Positions 7,627 through 18,000 of a stretch of 41,755 nucleotides of DNA are shown piece after piece. The notes under the pieces are model-generated. The model was not told the origin of the DNA and ran no database searches. It worked only from the letters and a program-made list of their open reading frames with translations. The DNA is from Catenibacterium mitsuoka_A (GTDB taxonomy: Bacteria > Bacillota_I > Bacilli_A > Erysipelotrichales > Coprobacillaceae). Made by a program: the position numbers and the translations under genes. Every line of letters begins with the position of its first letter. The stretch's first letter is position 1. The DNA is taken from the NCBI RefSeq assembly GCF_964259225.1, contig NZ_CAXVKN010000009.1. One strand, 5' to 3'.

Positions 7627-7632
7627 TATAAT
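7627..7632 (+). promoter_or_regulatory. glgB promoter -10 box
   Basis: TATAAT at 7627-7632 lies 27 bases before the chosen glgB ATG. No good -35 box is visible at the normal distance, consistent with dependence on a regulator, but this is weak evidence. Confidence 0.5.
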
Positions 7633-7659
7633 AAAGTTTATGAAGGGAGACATATAGGT

Positions 7660-9564
7660 ATGTTAGATAATTTCTTGATAAAATTGTTTTTTGAAGGAAA
7701 GTGTTTAGAGGCATATAAGGTATTCGGTGCTCATCCGGATAAAAAGGGCGTTCGTTTTACAGTATATGCACCACATGCAAGAAGTGTTCAGGTTGTAGGT
7801 AATTTTAATGACTGGGATGGAACACAACATTATATGGAGAGATATAATGATGGAGGCGTGTGGACTCTCTATATTGAAGGGCTAAAGCAGTATGACCTTT
7901 ATAAATATAGAATTGAAACACCTTCTGGAGCTATTGTTGATCGTGCAGATCCATATGCCTTTTTCAGTGAAATTAGACCAGGTACAGCATCTAAGGTATA
8001 TAACCTAGATGGTTATCGCTGGCATGATTCTAGATGGATGAAGTCACGTTCTAATAACTATGATCGTAACATGAATATCTATGAAGCGAATCTTGGTTCT
8101 TGGAAGATGAAAAAGGAATTTACAGATACATCTGATGGAGAATTCTATTCATATGAAGAAATGATTGATGAAATCATTCCTTATGTAAAGAAGATGGGCT
8201 ATACACATATTGAAGTAATGCCTTTAAATGAGTTCCCATTTGATGGCTCTTGGGGATATCAGGCAACAGGTTATTTTAGTGCGACAAGTCGTTATGGACA
8301 TCCAAAACAGTTAAAGGATTTCATTAATGTGTGTCATAAAGAAGGTATAGGGGTTATTATGGACTTCGTACCTGCTCATTTTGTAAAGGATGGACATGGT
8401 CTTTATCAGTTTGATGGAGGCTGGGTTTATGAATATGCAGATGTGAATAACCGTTATTCTGAATGGGATTCAGTATATTTTGATGTGACAAAAGATACTG
8501 TACGTTCATTCTTAAAGAGTGCTGTTCATTTCTGGGCAGAAGAATTCCATATTGATGGTATTCGTTTTGATGCTGTCAGCAACCTTATTTACTGGAAAGG
8601 TAATAAAGACTTTGGTACAAACAATGGGGCTTTAGAGTTCTTAAAGACTATGAATGAACAGATTCATGAAAGATATCCTGCATTAATGACTATTGCAGAA
8701 GACTCAACTGATTTCCCATATGTAACTAAACCAGTTAAGGATGGCGGTTTAGGATTTGATTATAAGTGGGATATGGGCTGGATGAATGATACATTGAAGT
8801 ATTTCAAAGAAGATCCAGTTTATCGTCAATATGATCATAATCTATTAACTTTCTCAATGATGTATTTCTATTCAGAAAGATTTATTTTGCCATTCTCACA
8901 TGATGAAGTGGTTCATGGTAAAGCAACTATTTTAAATAAGATGTGGGGACTTGATGGAGACAAGTTCGCACAGGCAAAAGCTTTATATACATATATGATG
9001 ACTCATCCTGGTAAGAAGCTTAATTTCATGGGTAATGAATTAGGTGAATACAAGGAATGGGATGAAAGAAAAGCATTGGCTTGGAATATCTTAGAATATC
9101 CACAGCATGATTCTTTCCATCATTTTATGCAGGATTTAAATAAGATGGTTGAAGAACATCCAGCTCTTTATAGTATGGATTATGATCCAGAAGGATTTAA
9201 ATGGCTGGTCGTAGATGATCATAATCAGAGTGTATTCTCATATGCTCGATTTGATAAGAAAGGCAACTGTTTAGTTATAGTAGCTAACTTTATTGGTAAT
9301 AGTCATGATAATTATGCTGTACCAGTACCGTTTGCTGGAAGCTATAAAGAAATCTTGAATACAGATAAAGATAGTTATAACGGTTCAAATTACACAAATA
9401 CACGTGCTTTAAGATCAAAGAAAGGTACTTGTCTCAATGAAGCACAGAGTATTCATGTAAAATTAGCGCCATTTAGCGCGGTGGTATTTGAATATCATAA
9501 GCCAGCTAAAAAAGTGTCTTCTCCAAAGAAGACAAAGAAAAGTGTTGTAAAGGAAGGAAAGTAG
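7660..9564 (+). CDS. glgB: 1,4-alpha-glucan branching enzyme
   Basis: GlgB cuts alpha-1,4 chains and re-attaches them by alpha-1,6 bonds to form glycogen branches. The 634-residue protein has an N-terminal CBM48 domain (about residues 20-105, with YAPHARSVQVVGNFNDWDG) and a GH13 barrel with all four signature regions. These are DFVPAH, the nucleophile region GIRFDAVSN, the general acid in IAEDSTDF, and PFSHDEVVHGK. The ATG at 7660 is chosen because it follows GAAGGGAG and the -10 box; an in-frame ATG at 7582 would lie upstream of the probable promoter and add a non-homologous 26 residues. The last 20 or so residues are unusually rich in lysine (KPAKKVSSPKKTKKSVVKEG). It is followed within four bases by glgP. 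Confidence 0.95.
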   Translation: MLDNFLIKLFFEGKCLEAYKVFGAHPDKKGVRFTVYAPHARSVQVVGNFNDWDGTQHYMERYNDGGVWTLYIEGLKQYDLYKYRIETPSGAIVDRADPYAFFSEIRPGTASKVYNLDGYRWHDSRWMKSRSNNYDRNMNIYEANLGSWKMKKEFTDTSDGEFYSYEEMIDEIIPYVKKMGYTHIEVMPLNEFPFDGSWGYQATGYFSATSRYGHPKQLKDFINVCHKEGIGVIMDFVPAHFVKDGHGLYQFDGGWVYEYADVNNRYSEWDSVYFDVTKDTVRSFLKSAVHFWAEEFHIDGIRFDAVSNLIYWKGNKDFGTNNGALEFLKTMNEQIHERYPALMTIAEDSTDFPYVTKPVKDGGLGFDYKWDMGWMNDTLKYFKEDPVYRQYDHNLLTFSMMYFYSERFILPFSHDEVVHGKATILNKMWGLDGDKFAQAKALYTYMMTHPGKKLNFMGNELGEYKEWDERKALAWNILEYPQHDSFHHFMQDLNKMVEEHPALYSMDYDPEGFKWLVVDDHNQSVFSYARFDKKGNCLVIVANFIGNSHDNYAVPVPFAGSYKEILNTDKDSYNGSNYTNTRALRSKKGTCLNEAQSIHVKLAPFSAVVFEYHKPAKKVSSPKKTKKSVVKEGK

Positions 9565-9567
9565 TAA

Positions 9568-11964
9568 ATGTTTAATACAAAAGAAGAATTTAAATATGAA
9601 TTTTCTAAGCGAATCATTGAATCATATGGTCGTACAGTAGAAGAAGCACATTTAACAGAAAAGTTCATGGTTCTTGAAACTATGGTTCGTGACTATGCAT
9701 CTGTTAACTGGGCTATGACAAAGATGGCAGTTCAGGCTAAGCAGCAGAAACAGGTTCACTATTTCTCAATGGAATTCTTAGTTGGTCGTCTATTAGTCAA
9801 CAATATGATGAACTTAGGTATCTATGAAACTGCAAAGGAAGGTCTCGCAGATTATGGTATTAATATCCATGATCTAGAAGAATTAGAATCAGATGCTGGT
9901 TTAGGTAATGGTGGTTTAGGTCGTCTTGCTGCCTGCTTCATGGATTCTTTAGCTTCTTTATCTTATCCAGCTTTCGGTAATACTATTCGTTATGATTATG
10001 GTTTCTTTAAACAGAAGATTGAAAATGGATACCAGGTAGAAGTACCAGACCAGTGGTTACGTTTAGGTAATATGTGGGAAGTAAGAAAACCTAAGCATGC
10101 AACAGAAGTTAAATTCTGGGGTAAAGTAATCTGGGATGATGCAACTGGTGGATGGAAGCATGTAGATTATGAAGCAGTACGTGCTGTACCTTATGATATG
10201 CCAATTGTTGGTAATGATACTAAGGTGACTAATACATTAAGATTATGGAAAGCTGAACCTAGTGAAAACATTCCTACAAATAAAGATTTCCGTCAGTATG
10301 CTCAGGAAGTCAATGATATTTGTCAGACATTATATCCTGATGATTCTACACATGCTGGTAGAGTATTACGTTTAAAACAGCAGTATTTCTTTGTATGTGC
10401 TGGTTTAAATTCTATTATTCGTGCACATTTAAGAGTATATCCTGATTTAACTAACTTCCATGAAAAGAATGTTATTCAGTTAAATGATACACATCCAGTA
10501 TTAGTTATTCCTGAATTAATGCGTGTATTTATTGATGATTATGGAATGGAATGGGATGATGCATGGAATATTGTATGTAAGACTTGCGCATATACAAACC
10601 ATACAATCCTTGCTGAAGCATTAGAAAAATGGCCTGTTGATATGATGAGAGACTTATTACCAAGAGTTTATCAGATCATCGAAGAAATCAATAGACGTTT
10701 CATTGGTTTCGTAAAACAGCAGACTGAAAATGATAACGAACTATTACAGAGAGTTATGATTATTAAAGATGGTCAGGTACATATGGCTAGACTTGCGATT
10801 GCTGGTTCATTTAGTGTCAATGGTGTAGCACAGCTTCATTCTGATATCTTAAAAGAAAGAGAAATGAAGGATTTCGATACTTTATATCCTAACAAGTTCA
10901 ACAATAAAACGAATGGTGTCACTCATAGAAGATGGCTTGCATATTGTAACCCACAGTTAACTTCATTAATTAATGAATCAATTGGTGATAGCTGGATGCA
11001 TAGACCAGATGATTTAGAAAAGTTAGCTCCTTATGTAACTGATTCAATTACTCAGAGTAAGTTCTATAATGTAAAACAGCAGAGAAAACAGATTCTTGCA
11101 GATTACATTAAGGAACATAATGGTATTGATGTAGATGTGAACTCTATCTTTGATATTCAGGTTAAGAGATTACATGCATACAAGAGACAGTTATTAAATG
11201 TCATGCATATTATCTATTTATATCAGAGAATGAAAGAAGATAGCAGCTTCAGAATTTATCCACATACTTATATCTTTGGTGCAAAAGCAGCTCCTTCTTA
11301 CTATTTAGCTAAGAAGATCATTAAGTTAATCAACAGCGTAGCTGAAAAGGTAAACAATGACCCAGAAACTAATAAATACTTAAAGGTTGTATTTATTGAG
11401 AACTATGGTGTTACTATTGCTGAAAAGATTATTCCTGCTGCAGATGTATCTGAACAGATTTCTACTGCTGGTAAGGAAGCAAGTGGTACTTCTAACATGA
11501 AGTTCATGATGAATGGTGCATTAACACTTGGTACATTAGATGGTGCCAATGTAGAAATTGCGGAATTAGTTGGTGATGATAACGTAGTTATCTTTGGTAT
11601 GAAGGATAATGAAGTCAATGACTTAAAGGCAAGTGGTTCTTATAGCTCTTGGAATGAATACAACAATAATCCAAATATCAAGAAGGTTATTGATTCATTA
11701 GTAGATGGTACTTGGAACTCTTCAAGAGAAGAATTCAAGATTATCTTTGATGAATTAATGGCTAGAAATGATGAATACTTCTTATTAAAGGACTTTGAAA
11801 GCTATAGACTTGCACAGGAAAAGATCAATAACTTATATCAGGACCGTGCTAACTGGTCTAAGATCTGCTTAGCTAATATCGCAAAGAGTGGTCATTTCTC
11901 AAGTGATAGAACTATTGAAGACTATGTAAAGGATATCTGGCATTTAAATAGGGTAAAAATCTAA
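9568..11964 (+). CDS. glgP: Glycogen/starch/maltodextrin phosphorylase
   Basis: This 798-residue GT35 enzyme releases glucose-1-phosphate from the ends of glycogen with pyridoxal phosphate as cofactor. It shows DAGLGNGGLGRLAACFMDS near residue 108 and the cofactor-lysine region EASGTSNMKFMMNGALTLGT, where GTSNMK replaces the more usual GTGNMK, followed by LDGANVEIAE. The length is normal for the family. The start lies four bases after the glgB stop with AAAGGAAAG upstream, so the two are co-translated. The stop overlaps the start of the DUF1292 gene (TAATG). Together with glgB and the downstream pullulanase it covers glycogen branching and breakdown; glgC, glgD and glgA are not in this window. 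Confidence 0.96.
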   Translation: MFNTKEEFKYEFSKRIIESYGRTVEEAHLTEKFMVLETMVRDYASVNWAMTKMAVQAKQQKQVHYFSMEFLVGRLLVNNMMNLGIYETAKEGLADYGINIHDLEELESDAGLGNGGLGRLAACFMDSLASLSYPAFGNTIRYDYGFFKQKIENGYQVEVPDQWLRLGNMWEVRKPKHATEVKFWGKVIWDDATGGWKHVDYEAVRAVPYDMPIVGNDTKVTNTLRLWKAEPSENIPTNKDFRQYAQEVNDICQTLYPDDSTHAGRVLRLKQQYFFVCAGLNSIIRAHLRVYPDLTNFHEKNVIQLNDTHPVLVIPELMRVFIDDYGMEWDDAWNIVCKTCAYTNHTILAEALEKWPVDMMRDLLPRVYQIIEEINRRFIGFVKQQTENDNELLQRVMIIKDGQVHMARLAIAGSFSVNGVAQLHSDILKEREMKDFDTLYPNKFNNKTNGVTHRRWLAYCNPQLTSLINESIGDSWMHRPDDLEKLAPYVTDSITQSKFYNVKQQRKQILADYIKEHNGIDVDVNSIFDIQVKRLHAYKRQLLNVMHIIYLYQRMKEDSSFRIYPHTYIFGAKAAPSYYLAKKIIKLINSVAEKVNNDPETNKYLKVVFIENYGVTIAEKIIPAADVSEQISTAGKEASGTSNMKFMMNGALTLGTLDGANVEIAELVGDDNVVIFGMKDNEVNDLKASGSYSSWNEYNNNPNIKKVIDSLVDGTWNSSREEFKIIFDELMARNDEYFLLKDFESYRLAQEKINNLYQDRANWSKICLANIAKSGHFSSDRTIEDYVKDIWHLNRVKI

Positions 11965-12218
11965 TGAAAGATACATTCGTACTAGATGTAGATGGTGAAG
12001 AAGTAACTTGTGAAGTCATCTTGGGATTCACAGATGACGCAACAGGTAAAGAATATATCATCTATACAGATAACAGTTCAGATGAAGATGATCAGTTGAA
12101 TATCTATGCTTCACAGGTAGATCCTAAAGATGCAGATAATATTCTTCCTATTGAAACAGAAGAAGAATATGCATTTGTACAGGAAGTATTAGATTCAATG
12201 ATGTCTGAAGAAGAATAA
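11964..12218 (+). CDS. DUF1292 family small acidic protein
   Basis: The 84-residue, strongly acidic protein (FVLDVDGEEVTCEVILGFTD, then EYIIYTDNSSDEDDQLNIYASQVDP) fits the DUF1292 family. That family is widespread in Firmicutes and usually sits near the Holliday junction resolvase YqgF. Its function is unknown. Here its start overlaps the glgP stop (TAATG), so it is translated with the glycogen operon, and a strong terminator follows. The location is unusual and may hint at a role tied to carbon storage, but that is only an inference from position. Confidence 0.8.
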   Translation: MKDTFVLDVDGEEVTCEVILGFTDDATGKEYIIYTDNSSDEDDQLNIYASQVDPKDADNILPIETEEEYAFVQEVLDSMMSEEE

Positions 12219-12226
12219 AGACTCAA

Positions 12227-12256
12227 AGGCTTAACGATTATGTTAAGTCTTTTTTT
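12227..12256 (+). terminator. Terminator of the glgB-glgP-DUF1292 operon
   Basis: A 9-bp stem (AGGCTTAAC at 12227-12235 with GTTAAGTCT at 12242-12250, one G-T pair, six-base loop) is followed by seven Ts. Confidence 0.9.
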
Positions 12257-12316
12257 AAATGATATATGGCTTTCTTTTTCAAATTTAGATACTCTCTTTT
12301 CTTATCTTGTTTTTAT

Positions 12317-12324
12317 GATAGAAT
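12317..12324 (+). promoter_or_regulatory. Possible extended -10 promoter of pulA
   Basis: TGATAGAAT (12316-12324) is an extended -10 box lying 28 bases before the pulA ATG; the -35 region is weak. It follows the glycogen operon terminator, so pulA needs its own promoter. Confidence 0.5.
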
Positions 12325-12352
12325 AAGGGAGAGAAAAGGGTGGGATTTAGAC

Positions 12353-14440
12353 ATGCAAAGAGAATCAATTCGTATGTATGCTTATGCGATTGACTTTGAT
12401 TTAATCAAAGTTGATTTATCATTAAATTATTATAACGGAATTTCAAGTCAGTATTATTTAAAGAATTTAGATACAAGTGAAGTTAAGATACTTAAAGGCG
12501 AAGCGACTGAGAAAGAAAATGGATTCCAGTCGTATCTTTTGCATACAGACTTTTCTGTAGGTACAAGATATAAAGTGTTTGATAATTATGGTTTAGCTTG
12601 TTTTTTAGATTTTAGTCAGCTTTCTATGAGTAAAGATTTTGATGATCATTTTTATTATGATGGTGATGATTTAGGCAGTCATTATACAAAAGAAAAAACG
12701 ACATTCAAGGTCTGGTCACCTCTTTCTACGGAAGTTGTATTAAAAATTTGGAAAGATGAAGACCTTCATTATTATCCTTTAGAAAGAGGAGATAAGGGTG
12801 TCTATAGTACAACTATTAAGAAAGATCTAGATGGTTATGAATATGTTTATATTATTGGAATGAATGAACAATCAATTGAAACAGCTGATCCATATGCTTA
12901 TTCTTGTACAGCTAATATGCATAGTTCAGTAGTTATTGATTTAGATAAAGTAAGAAGAGTAGACTATCCTTTGACAGAACTAAAACATAATACAGATGCA
13001 GTTATTTATGAAGTCGGTGTCAGAGACTTCTCTGTTGATGAATATGGACAGATTACACATAAAGGCAAGTTCTTAGGATTCTGTGAAGAAGGTACAGTGA
13101 CTAAGAATGGTTTTTCATCAGGTATGGACTATTTAGATATGCTTGGTGTCACACATGTACAGCTTTTACCAATTAATGATTATGCAACAGTAGATGAAGA
13201 TCATCCAGATTTACTCTATAACTGGGGTTATGATCCAGCACAATATAATGTACCTGAAGGAAGTTATATTACTGATCCAAATGATGGCTATAAGAGAATA
13301 TTAGATTGTCAGCGTATGGTACGCTGTATTCATAAGCATAATATGAGAGTTATTCTAGATGTAGTCTATAATCATATGCATGATGTGAATAACAATACAT
13401 TAGAGAAGACAGTGCCTTATTATTTCTTTAGAAGAGATGAAAATGGGGAGTTATCTAATGGTTCATGGTGTGGTAATGATTTAAACACTACCGCAAAGAT
13501 GTGCCGTAAATATATCTTAGATATGTGTAAGAGATGGCAGGTTCTTTATGGTGTAGATGGCTTTAGAATGGATTTGATGGGTATTGTGGATAATGATACA
13601 GTGAATATGATTTATGAACAGGGTCATGCTTTAGATTCTTCATTTATGTTATATGGTGAAGGTTGGAATATGGGTACTGCATTACCTGATTCAGAAAAGA
13701 CAACAATTGAAAATAACCATAAAACACCTCATGTAGGTTTCTTTAATGATCATTTCAGAGATACAGTCAAGGGACCTAATCAGATGGAAGTCAAAGGCTA
13801 TACATCAGGGGACACTTATAAGACAAATGAAGCCATTATTGCGATGTGTGACTACAATAAGTTCTTATCTATAGAACAGAGCATTAACTATACAGAATGT
13901 CATGATAATGCGACTGTATTTGATAAATTTATTATTTCCAATGGACATGAAGATGAATATTGTCGCCAAAAGAGATGTTTATTAACACTTGCGATGACAA
14001 TTCTTGCACAAGGGGTTCCTTTTATTCATGCCGGACAGGAATTTTTAGGTACTAAGAATGGTAATCAGAATTCTTATAATGCGGGTGATGCAGTTAATAA
14101 ACTAGACTGGGAACGTCATGACGAATATATGAATGTTGTACAGGCTGTAAAGTTCTTTATTGATCTAAGAAAACACAACAAGTGCTTTAGATATTATGAT
14201 TATGAAGATATGCATCAACATGTATTTATCAACAATATCTACTATCGTATGGTAGAATATCATCTCACTCAGGATGAAGGAGATTATAAAGAATTTAAGA
14301 TTTACTTTAATCCTTCATATGATGTCATTACTATTGGTATTGAAGACGATTTTAAGATATTATATAGTATGTCAAATGAAAGAATAGAAAATGGACAGCT
14401 CAATGTATTTGGTGTATCCATGGTTGTATGTGCAAGATAG
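12353..14440 (+). CDS. pulA: Type I pullulanase (glycogen/amylopectin debranching)
   Basis: The 695-residue protein hydrolyses alpha-1,6 branch points. It carries a CBM48-like domain (about residues 100-200; TFKVWSPLSTEVVLKIWKDE) and a GH13 barrel with the pullulanase signature YNWGYDPAQYNVPEGSY. The four active-site regions also show: DVVYNHMHD, the nucleophile region DGFRMDLMG, the acid LYGEGWNMG, and TECHDNATVFDK. There is no signal peptide, so it acts in the cytoplasm on stored glycogen or imported maltodextrin. The ATG at 12353 is chosen because GGGTGGG precedes it; the open frame extends 29 codons upstream through the promoter region. It follows the glgB-glgP unit but has its own promoter; pth begins nine bases after its stop. 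Confidence 0.94.
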   Translation: MQRESIRMYAYAIDFDLIKVDLSLNYYNGISSQYYLKNLDTSEVKILKGEATEKENGFQSYLLHTDFSVGTRYKVFDNYGLACFLDFSQLSMSKDFDDHFYYDGDDLGSHYTKEKTTFKVWSPLSTEVVLKIWKDEDLHYYPLERGDKGVYSTTIKKDLDGYEYVYIIGMNEQSIETADPYAYSCTANMHSSVVIDLDKVRRVDYPLTELKHNTDAVIYEVGVRDFSVDEYGQITHKGKFLGFCEEGTVTKNGFSSGMDYLDMLGVTHVQLLPINDYATVDEDHPDLLYNWGYDPAQYNVPEGSYITDPNDGYKRILDCQRMVRCIHKHNMRVILDVVYNHMHDVNNNTLEKTVPYYFFRRDENGELSNGSWCGNDLNTTAKMCRKYILDMCKRWQVLYGVDGFRMDLMGIVDNDTVNMIYEQGHALDSSFMLYGEGWNMGTALPDSEKTTIENNHKTPHVGFFNDHFRDTVKGPNQMEVKGYTSGDTYKTNEAIIAMCDYNKFLSIEQSINYTECHDNATVFDKFIISNGHEDEYCRQKRCLLTLAMTILAQGVPFIHAGQEFLGTKNGNQNSYNAGDAVNKLDWERHDEYMNVVQAVKFFIDLRKHNKCFRYYDYEDMHQHVFINNIYYRMVEYHLTQDEGDYKEFKIYFNPSYDVITIGIEDDFKILYSMSNERIENGQLNVFGVSMVVCAR

Positions 14441-14449
14441 GAGAATGTA

Positions 14450-15004
14450 ATGAAATTAATTGTTGGATTAGGAAATCCTGGTAAAGAATATGATATGACA
14501 AGACATAATACAGGATTTTATTGTTTAGATGTATTAAGTGATGAAATGAATCAATCTATTGATAAAGAGAAATTTAAAGGCTTATATACTAAATTCAAGT
14601 ATAAGGGTGAAGATGTTATTTTATTAAAACCTCAGACTTATATGAATAATTCTGGTGAATCTGTTGCAGCAGTGATGCAGTTCTTCAAGATTCCAGTAGA
14701 AGATCTATTAGTTATTTATGATGATATGGATATGCCTACTGGTAAACTACGTTTAAGAGAAAAAGGCAGTGCAGGTGGACATAATGGGATCAAGAGTATT
14801 ATTGCTCATGTAGGGACTCAGAACTTCAAGCGTATTCGTGTAGGTATTTCAAAGAATAAGCTTTATAGTGTTGTAGACTGGGTACTTGGACACTACTCTA
14901 AAGAAGAAGAAAAGCTTATATCAGAAGGTGCTAAACATGCAGCAGAAGCTGTATTATGTTATTTAGATGATGGTTTTAATAAAGCAATGAATAAATTTAA
15001 CTAG
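14450..15004 (+). CDS. pth: Peptidyl-tRNA hydrolase
   Basis: The 184-residue enzyme frees tRNA from peptidyl-tRNA that drops off the ribosome. It has the Pth N-terminus KLIVGLGNPGKEYDMTRHNTGF with the catalytic histidine in RHNTGF, then KPQTYMNNSG, YDDMDMPTGKLRLREKGSAGGHNGIKSI, and RIRVGISK. The length is normal. It starts nine bases after pulA with GGAG upstream, and mfd follows at once. The pth-mfd pairing is a common arrangement in Firmicutes. Confidence 0.96.
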   Translation: MKLIVGLGNPGKEYDMTRHNTGFYCLDVLSDEMNQSIDKEKFKGLYTKFKYKGEDVILLKPQTYMNNSGESVAAVMQFFKIPVEDLLVIYDDMDMPTGKLRLREKGSAGGHNGIKSIIAHVGTQNFKRIRVGISKNKLYSVVDWVLGHYSKEEEKLISEGAKHAAEAVLCYLDDGFNKAMNKFN

Positions 15005-15013
15005 GTGATTGTT

Positions 15014-18000
15014 ATGGAGAAAATACTGAATCTTTTAAAAGATAATCAGGCCTTAAGAACCTTAGATACAGACAAAGGAACTATTGTCACAAACTCAACT
15101 AGCGATGAGGCTTATCTCATTGCTGGTTCTTTTTGGCATCATCCAAGAAAAATCCTGATTATTAAAAATAACCAATATGAGGCATTTAACCTCTATAAAA
15201 CATTAACTGAACTTGTGAATCAAGTTGTTTATTTTCCTGCAGATGAATCATTACGTGTCGAATCAGTGGCGTATTCTTATGAACTATTAGGAGAAAGAAT
15301 TAATGCATTATATGCGATGACACAAGATAAACCAATGATTTGTGTTTGCCATATGCATTCAATGACACGTTATGTGACACCTGTAGAACTCTTTAAAAAG
15401 AGTATTATAAGTTTAAAGAGGGGTGATACAGTAGATCCTTTAGAATTAAAGAAGAAATTACAGTCTATTGGCTATAAGAATACCCAAAGAGTAGATTCTC
15501 CTTTCTATTATTCTAGAAGAGGTGAAGTACTAGATGTTTATACAATCCAGTATGAACATCCAGTACGTATTGAATTCTTTGATGATGAAATAGAAGAAAT
15601 CTCTTTTTATGATAAAGACTCACAAAGAAGAACAGAAAGAAAAGAATCTATCGATATTCTTCCAGCTACAGATATGATGTATGAGGATGATGGTTTATCA
15701 CAGGTAGAAGCCTCTATCATGGCTTTAAAAGAGAAGATGAAGATCAAAGATGAATTCAAGGATGAACTTGAAGAAACATATGCATTAGATATTGAATCAC
15801 TCAAAACACATGACTATAGTCCACGTATTTATCAATACTTAAGTTTATTCCCTCAAACTGCCACAATTATAGATTATGCAAGTGATTATACTATTATTAC
15901 TGCATCTCTTGCTTCTATTCTTGCTTCTTATAAGACTTATATGGAAGAGAACTACCTCTATTATCATGAACTAGAAGAAATAGGACAGATGATCAGAGGA
16001 ATTAAGCTTATTAATAACCCTCAGGATATCTTAAAACATCCTGATGTTGATTTAGTACGCTTTAGAGAAAATGATAAACAAATCATGTTTATGACTCAGC
16101 CTGTAATGATTTCTATGGCTAATGAAAAAGTCTTTATTAGTCAATTAAAGGACTTACTTACATATAATCGTGTCATGATTGGTGTAGATGAAAAGCGTCA
16201 GATAGATGTATTAGTAAACCTATTTACTGATCATGCTATTCCATTTACTCTCACAAGTGCCACAAATAAGATTTATGACGGGGTTAATCTATTTTTAGGA
16301 CATCTACCTTGTGGAATGAACTTTGTAGAAGAGAAGACTGTATTACTCACAAGTCAGGAACTCTTTAAAGTACAAGAAACAAAGAAGAAATATATTAAAT
16401 ACAGAGATGCCACTAAAATCTCAGACTATAATGAATTAAAAGTAGGAGACTATGTTGTTCATGATACAAATGGTATTGGACAATATATGGGTATTGAAAC
16501 ATTAGTTGTAGATGGTGTACATAAGGATTATTTACATATTGCCTATAAAGGAAATGATATCCTTTATGTACCGGTAGAACAGTTCCAGTTAATTAGAAAA
16601 TATTCATCAAGAGATGGTAAACCACCTCATATTCATGCTTTAGGTTCACCTAAATGGGCTAAAGAAAAAGCAAGAGTCAGACAGAAGGTAGATGGTTTAG
16701 CTGATGATCTCATTAACTTATATGCAGAAAGAATGAGACAGCCAGGTTTTGCGTTTGAGCCTGATGGAGATCTTCAATTAGAGTTTGAAAGTGAATTTGG
16801 TTATGAACTCACTCCTGACCAGGCACAGGCTGTAGAAGAAATTAAAAAGGATATGGAAACACCACGTCCTATGGATAGATTATTATGTGGTGATGTAGGC
16901 TTTGGTAAAACAGAAGTGGCTTTAAGAGCCTGCTTTAAAGCGGTTGTATCTAAGAAACAATGTGCTTTCCTATGTCCTACTACAATTCTTTCAGCACAAC
17001 ATTATCGTACAATGCAGAAGCGTTTTGAGAAGTTCCCTGTGAATATTGCGTTACTCAATCGTTTTACGACTACTAAAGAAAAGAAACAAATATTAGCTGA
17101 TTTAAAGGAAGGTAATATTGATTTATTAGTAGGTACACATCGAATTTTATCCAAGGATGTAGAATTCAAGGATTTAGGATTGCTTTGTATCGATGAAGAA
17201 CAACGTTTTGGTGTAAGACAGAAAGAGAAGATCAAGAATCTAAGAAAAACAATAGATGTACTCACTTTAACTGCCACACCTATTCCTCGTACATTACAGA
17301 TGTCCATCATGGGTATTAGAGGACTCTCACAAATAGAAACACCACCATTAAATAGACTCCCTGTACAGACATATGTCTCAGAAAAGAGCTGGGCTCTTAT
17401 TAAACAGGTTATTGAAAGAGAATTATCACGTAATGGACAGGTTTTCTATTTACATAATAGAACAGAAAACATCTATGAAATAGCCTCTACATTGCAGACA
17501 CTCTTACCTAATGCCCGCATTGGTGTAGGACATGGTCAGATGGATAAGAATGATCTAGAAGATGTCATGACTGACTTTGTAGAAAAGAAATACGATATTC
17601 TTGTATGTACAACTATTATTGAGACAGGTATTGATATACCTAATGCGAATACAATTATTATTGAGAATGCGGATAAGTTTGGTTTAGCACAGCTTTATCA
17701 GATCAAAGGTCGTGTAGGAAGAAGTGAACGTATCGCATATGCTTATCTTCTTTATACAAAAGATCGTGCGATGACAGAAGAAGCCCAAAAGAGATTAACA
17801 GCTATTAAGGAATTTACACAATTAGGTTCTGGTTATAAGATTGCGATGAGAGATTTATCTATTCGTGGCAGCGGTGATATTCTTGGTGGCGAACAGGCAG
17901 GATTTATTGATCAGGTTGGTTTTGATATGTATATGAAGATCTTACAGGATGCGATTGAAGAAAAACAGGGTAAGATTAAAGAAGATGAAACTGTACCATC

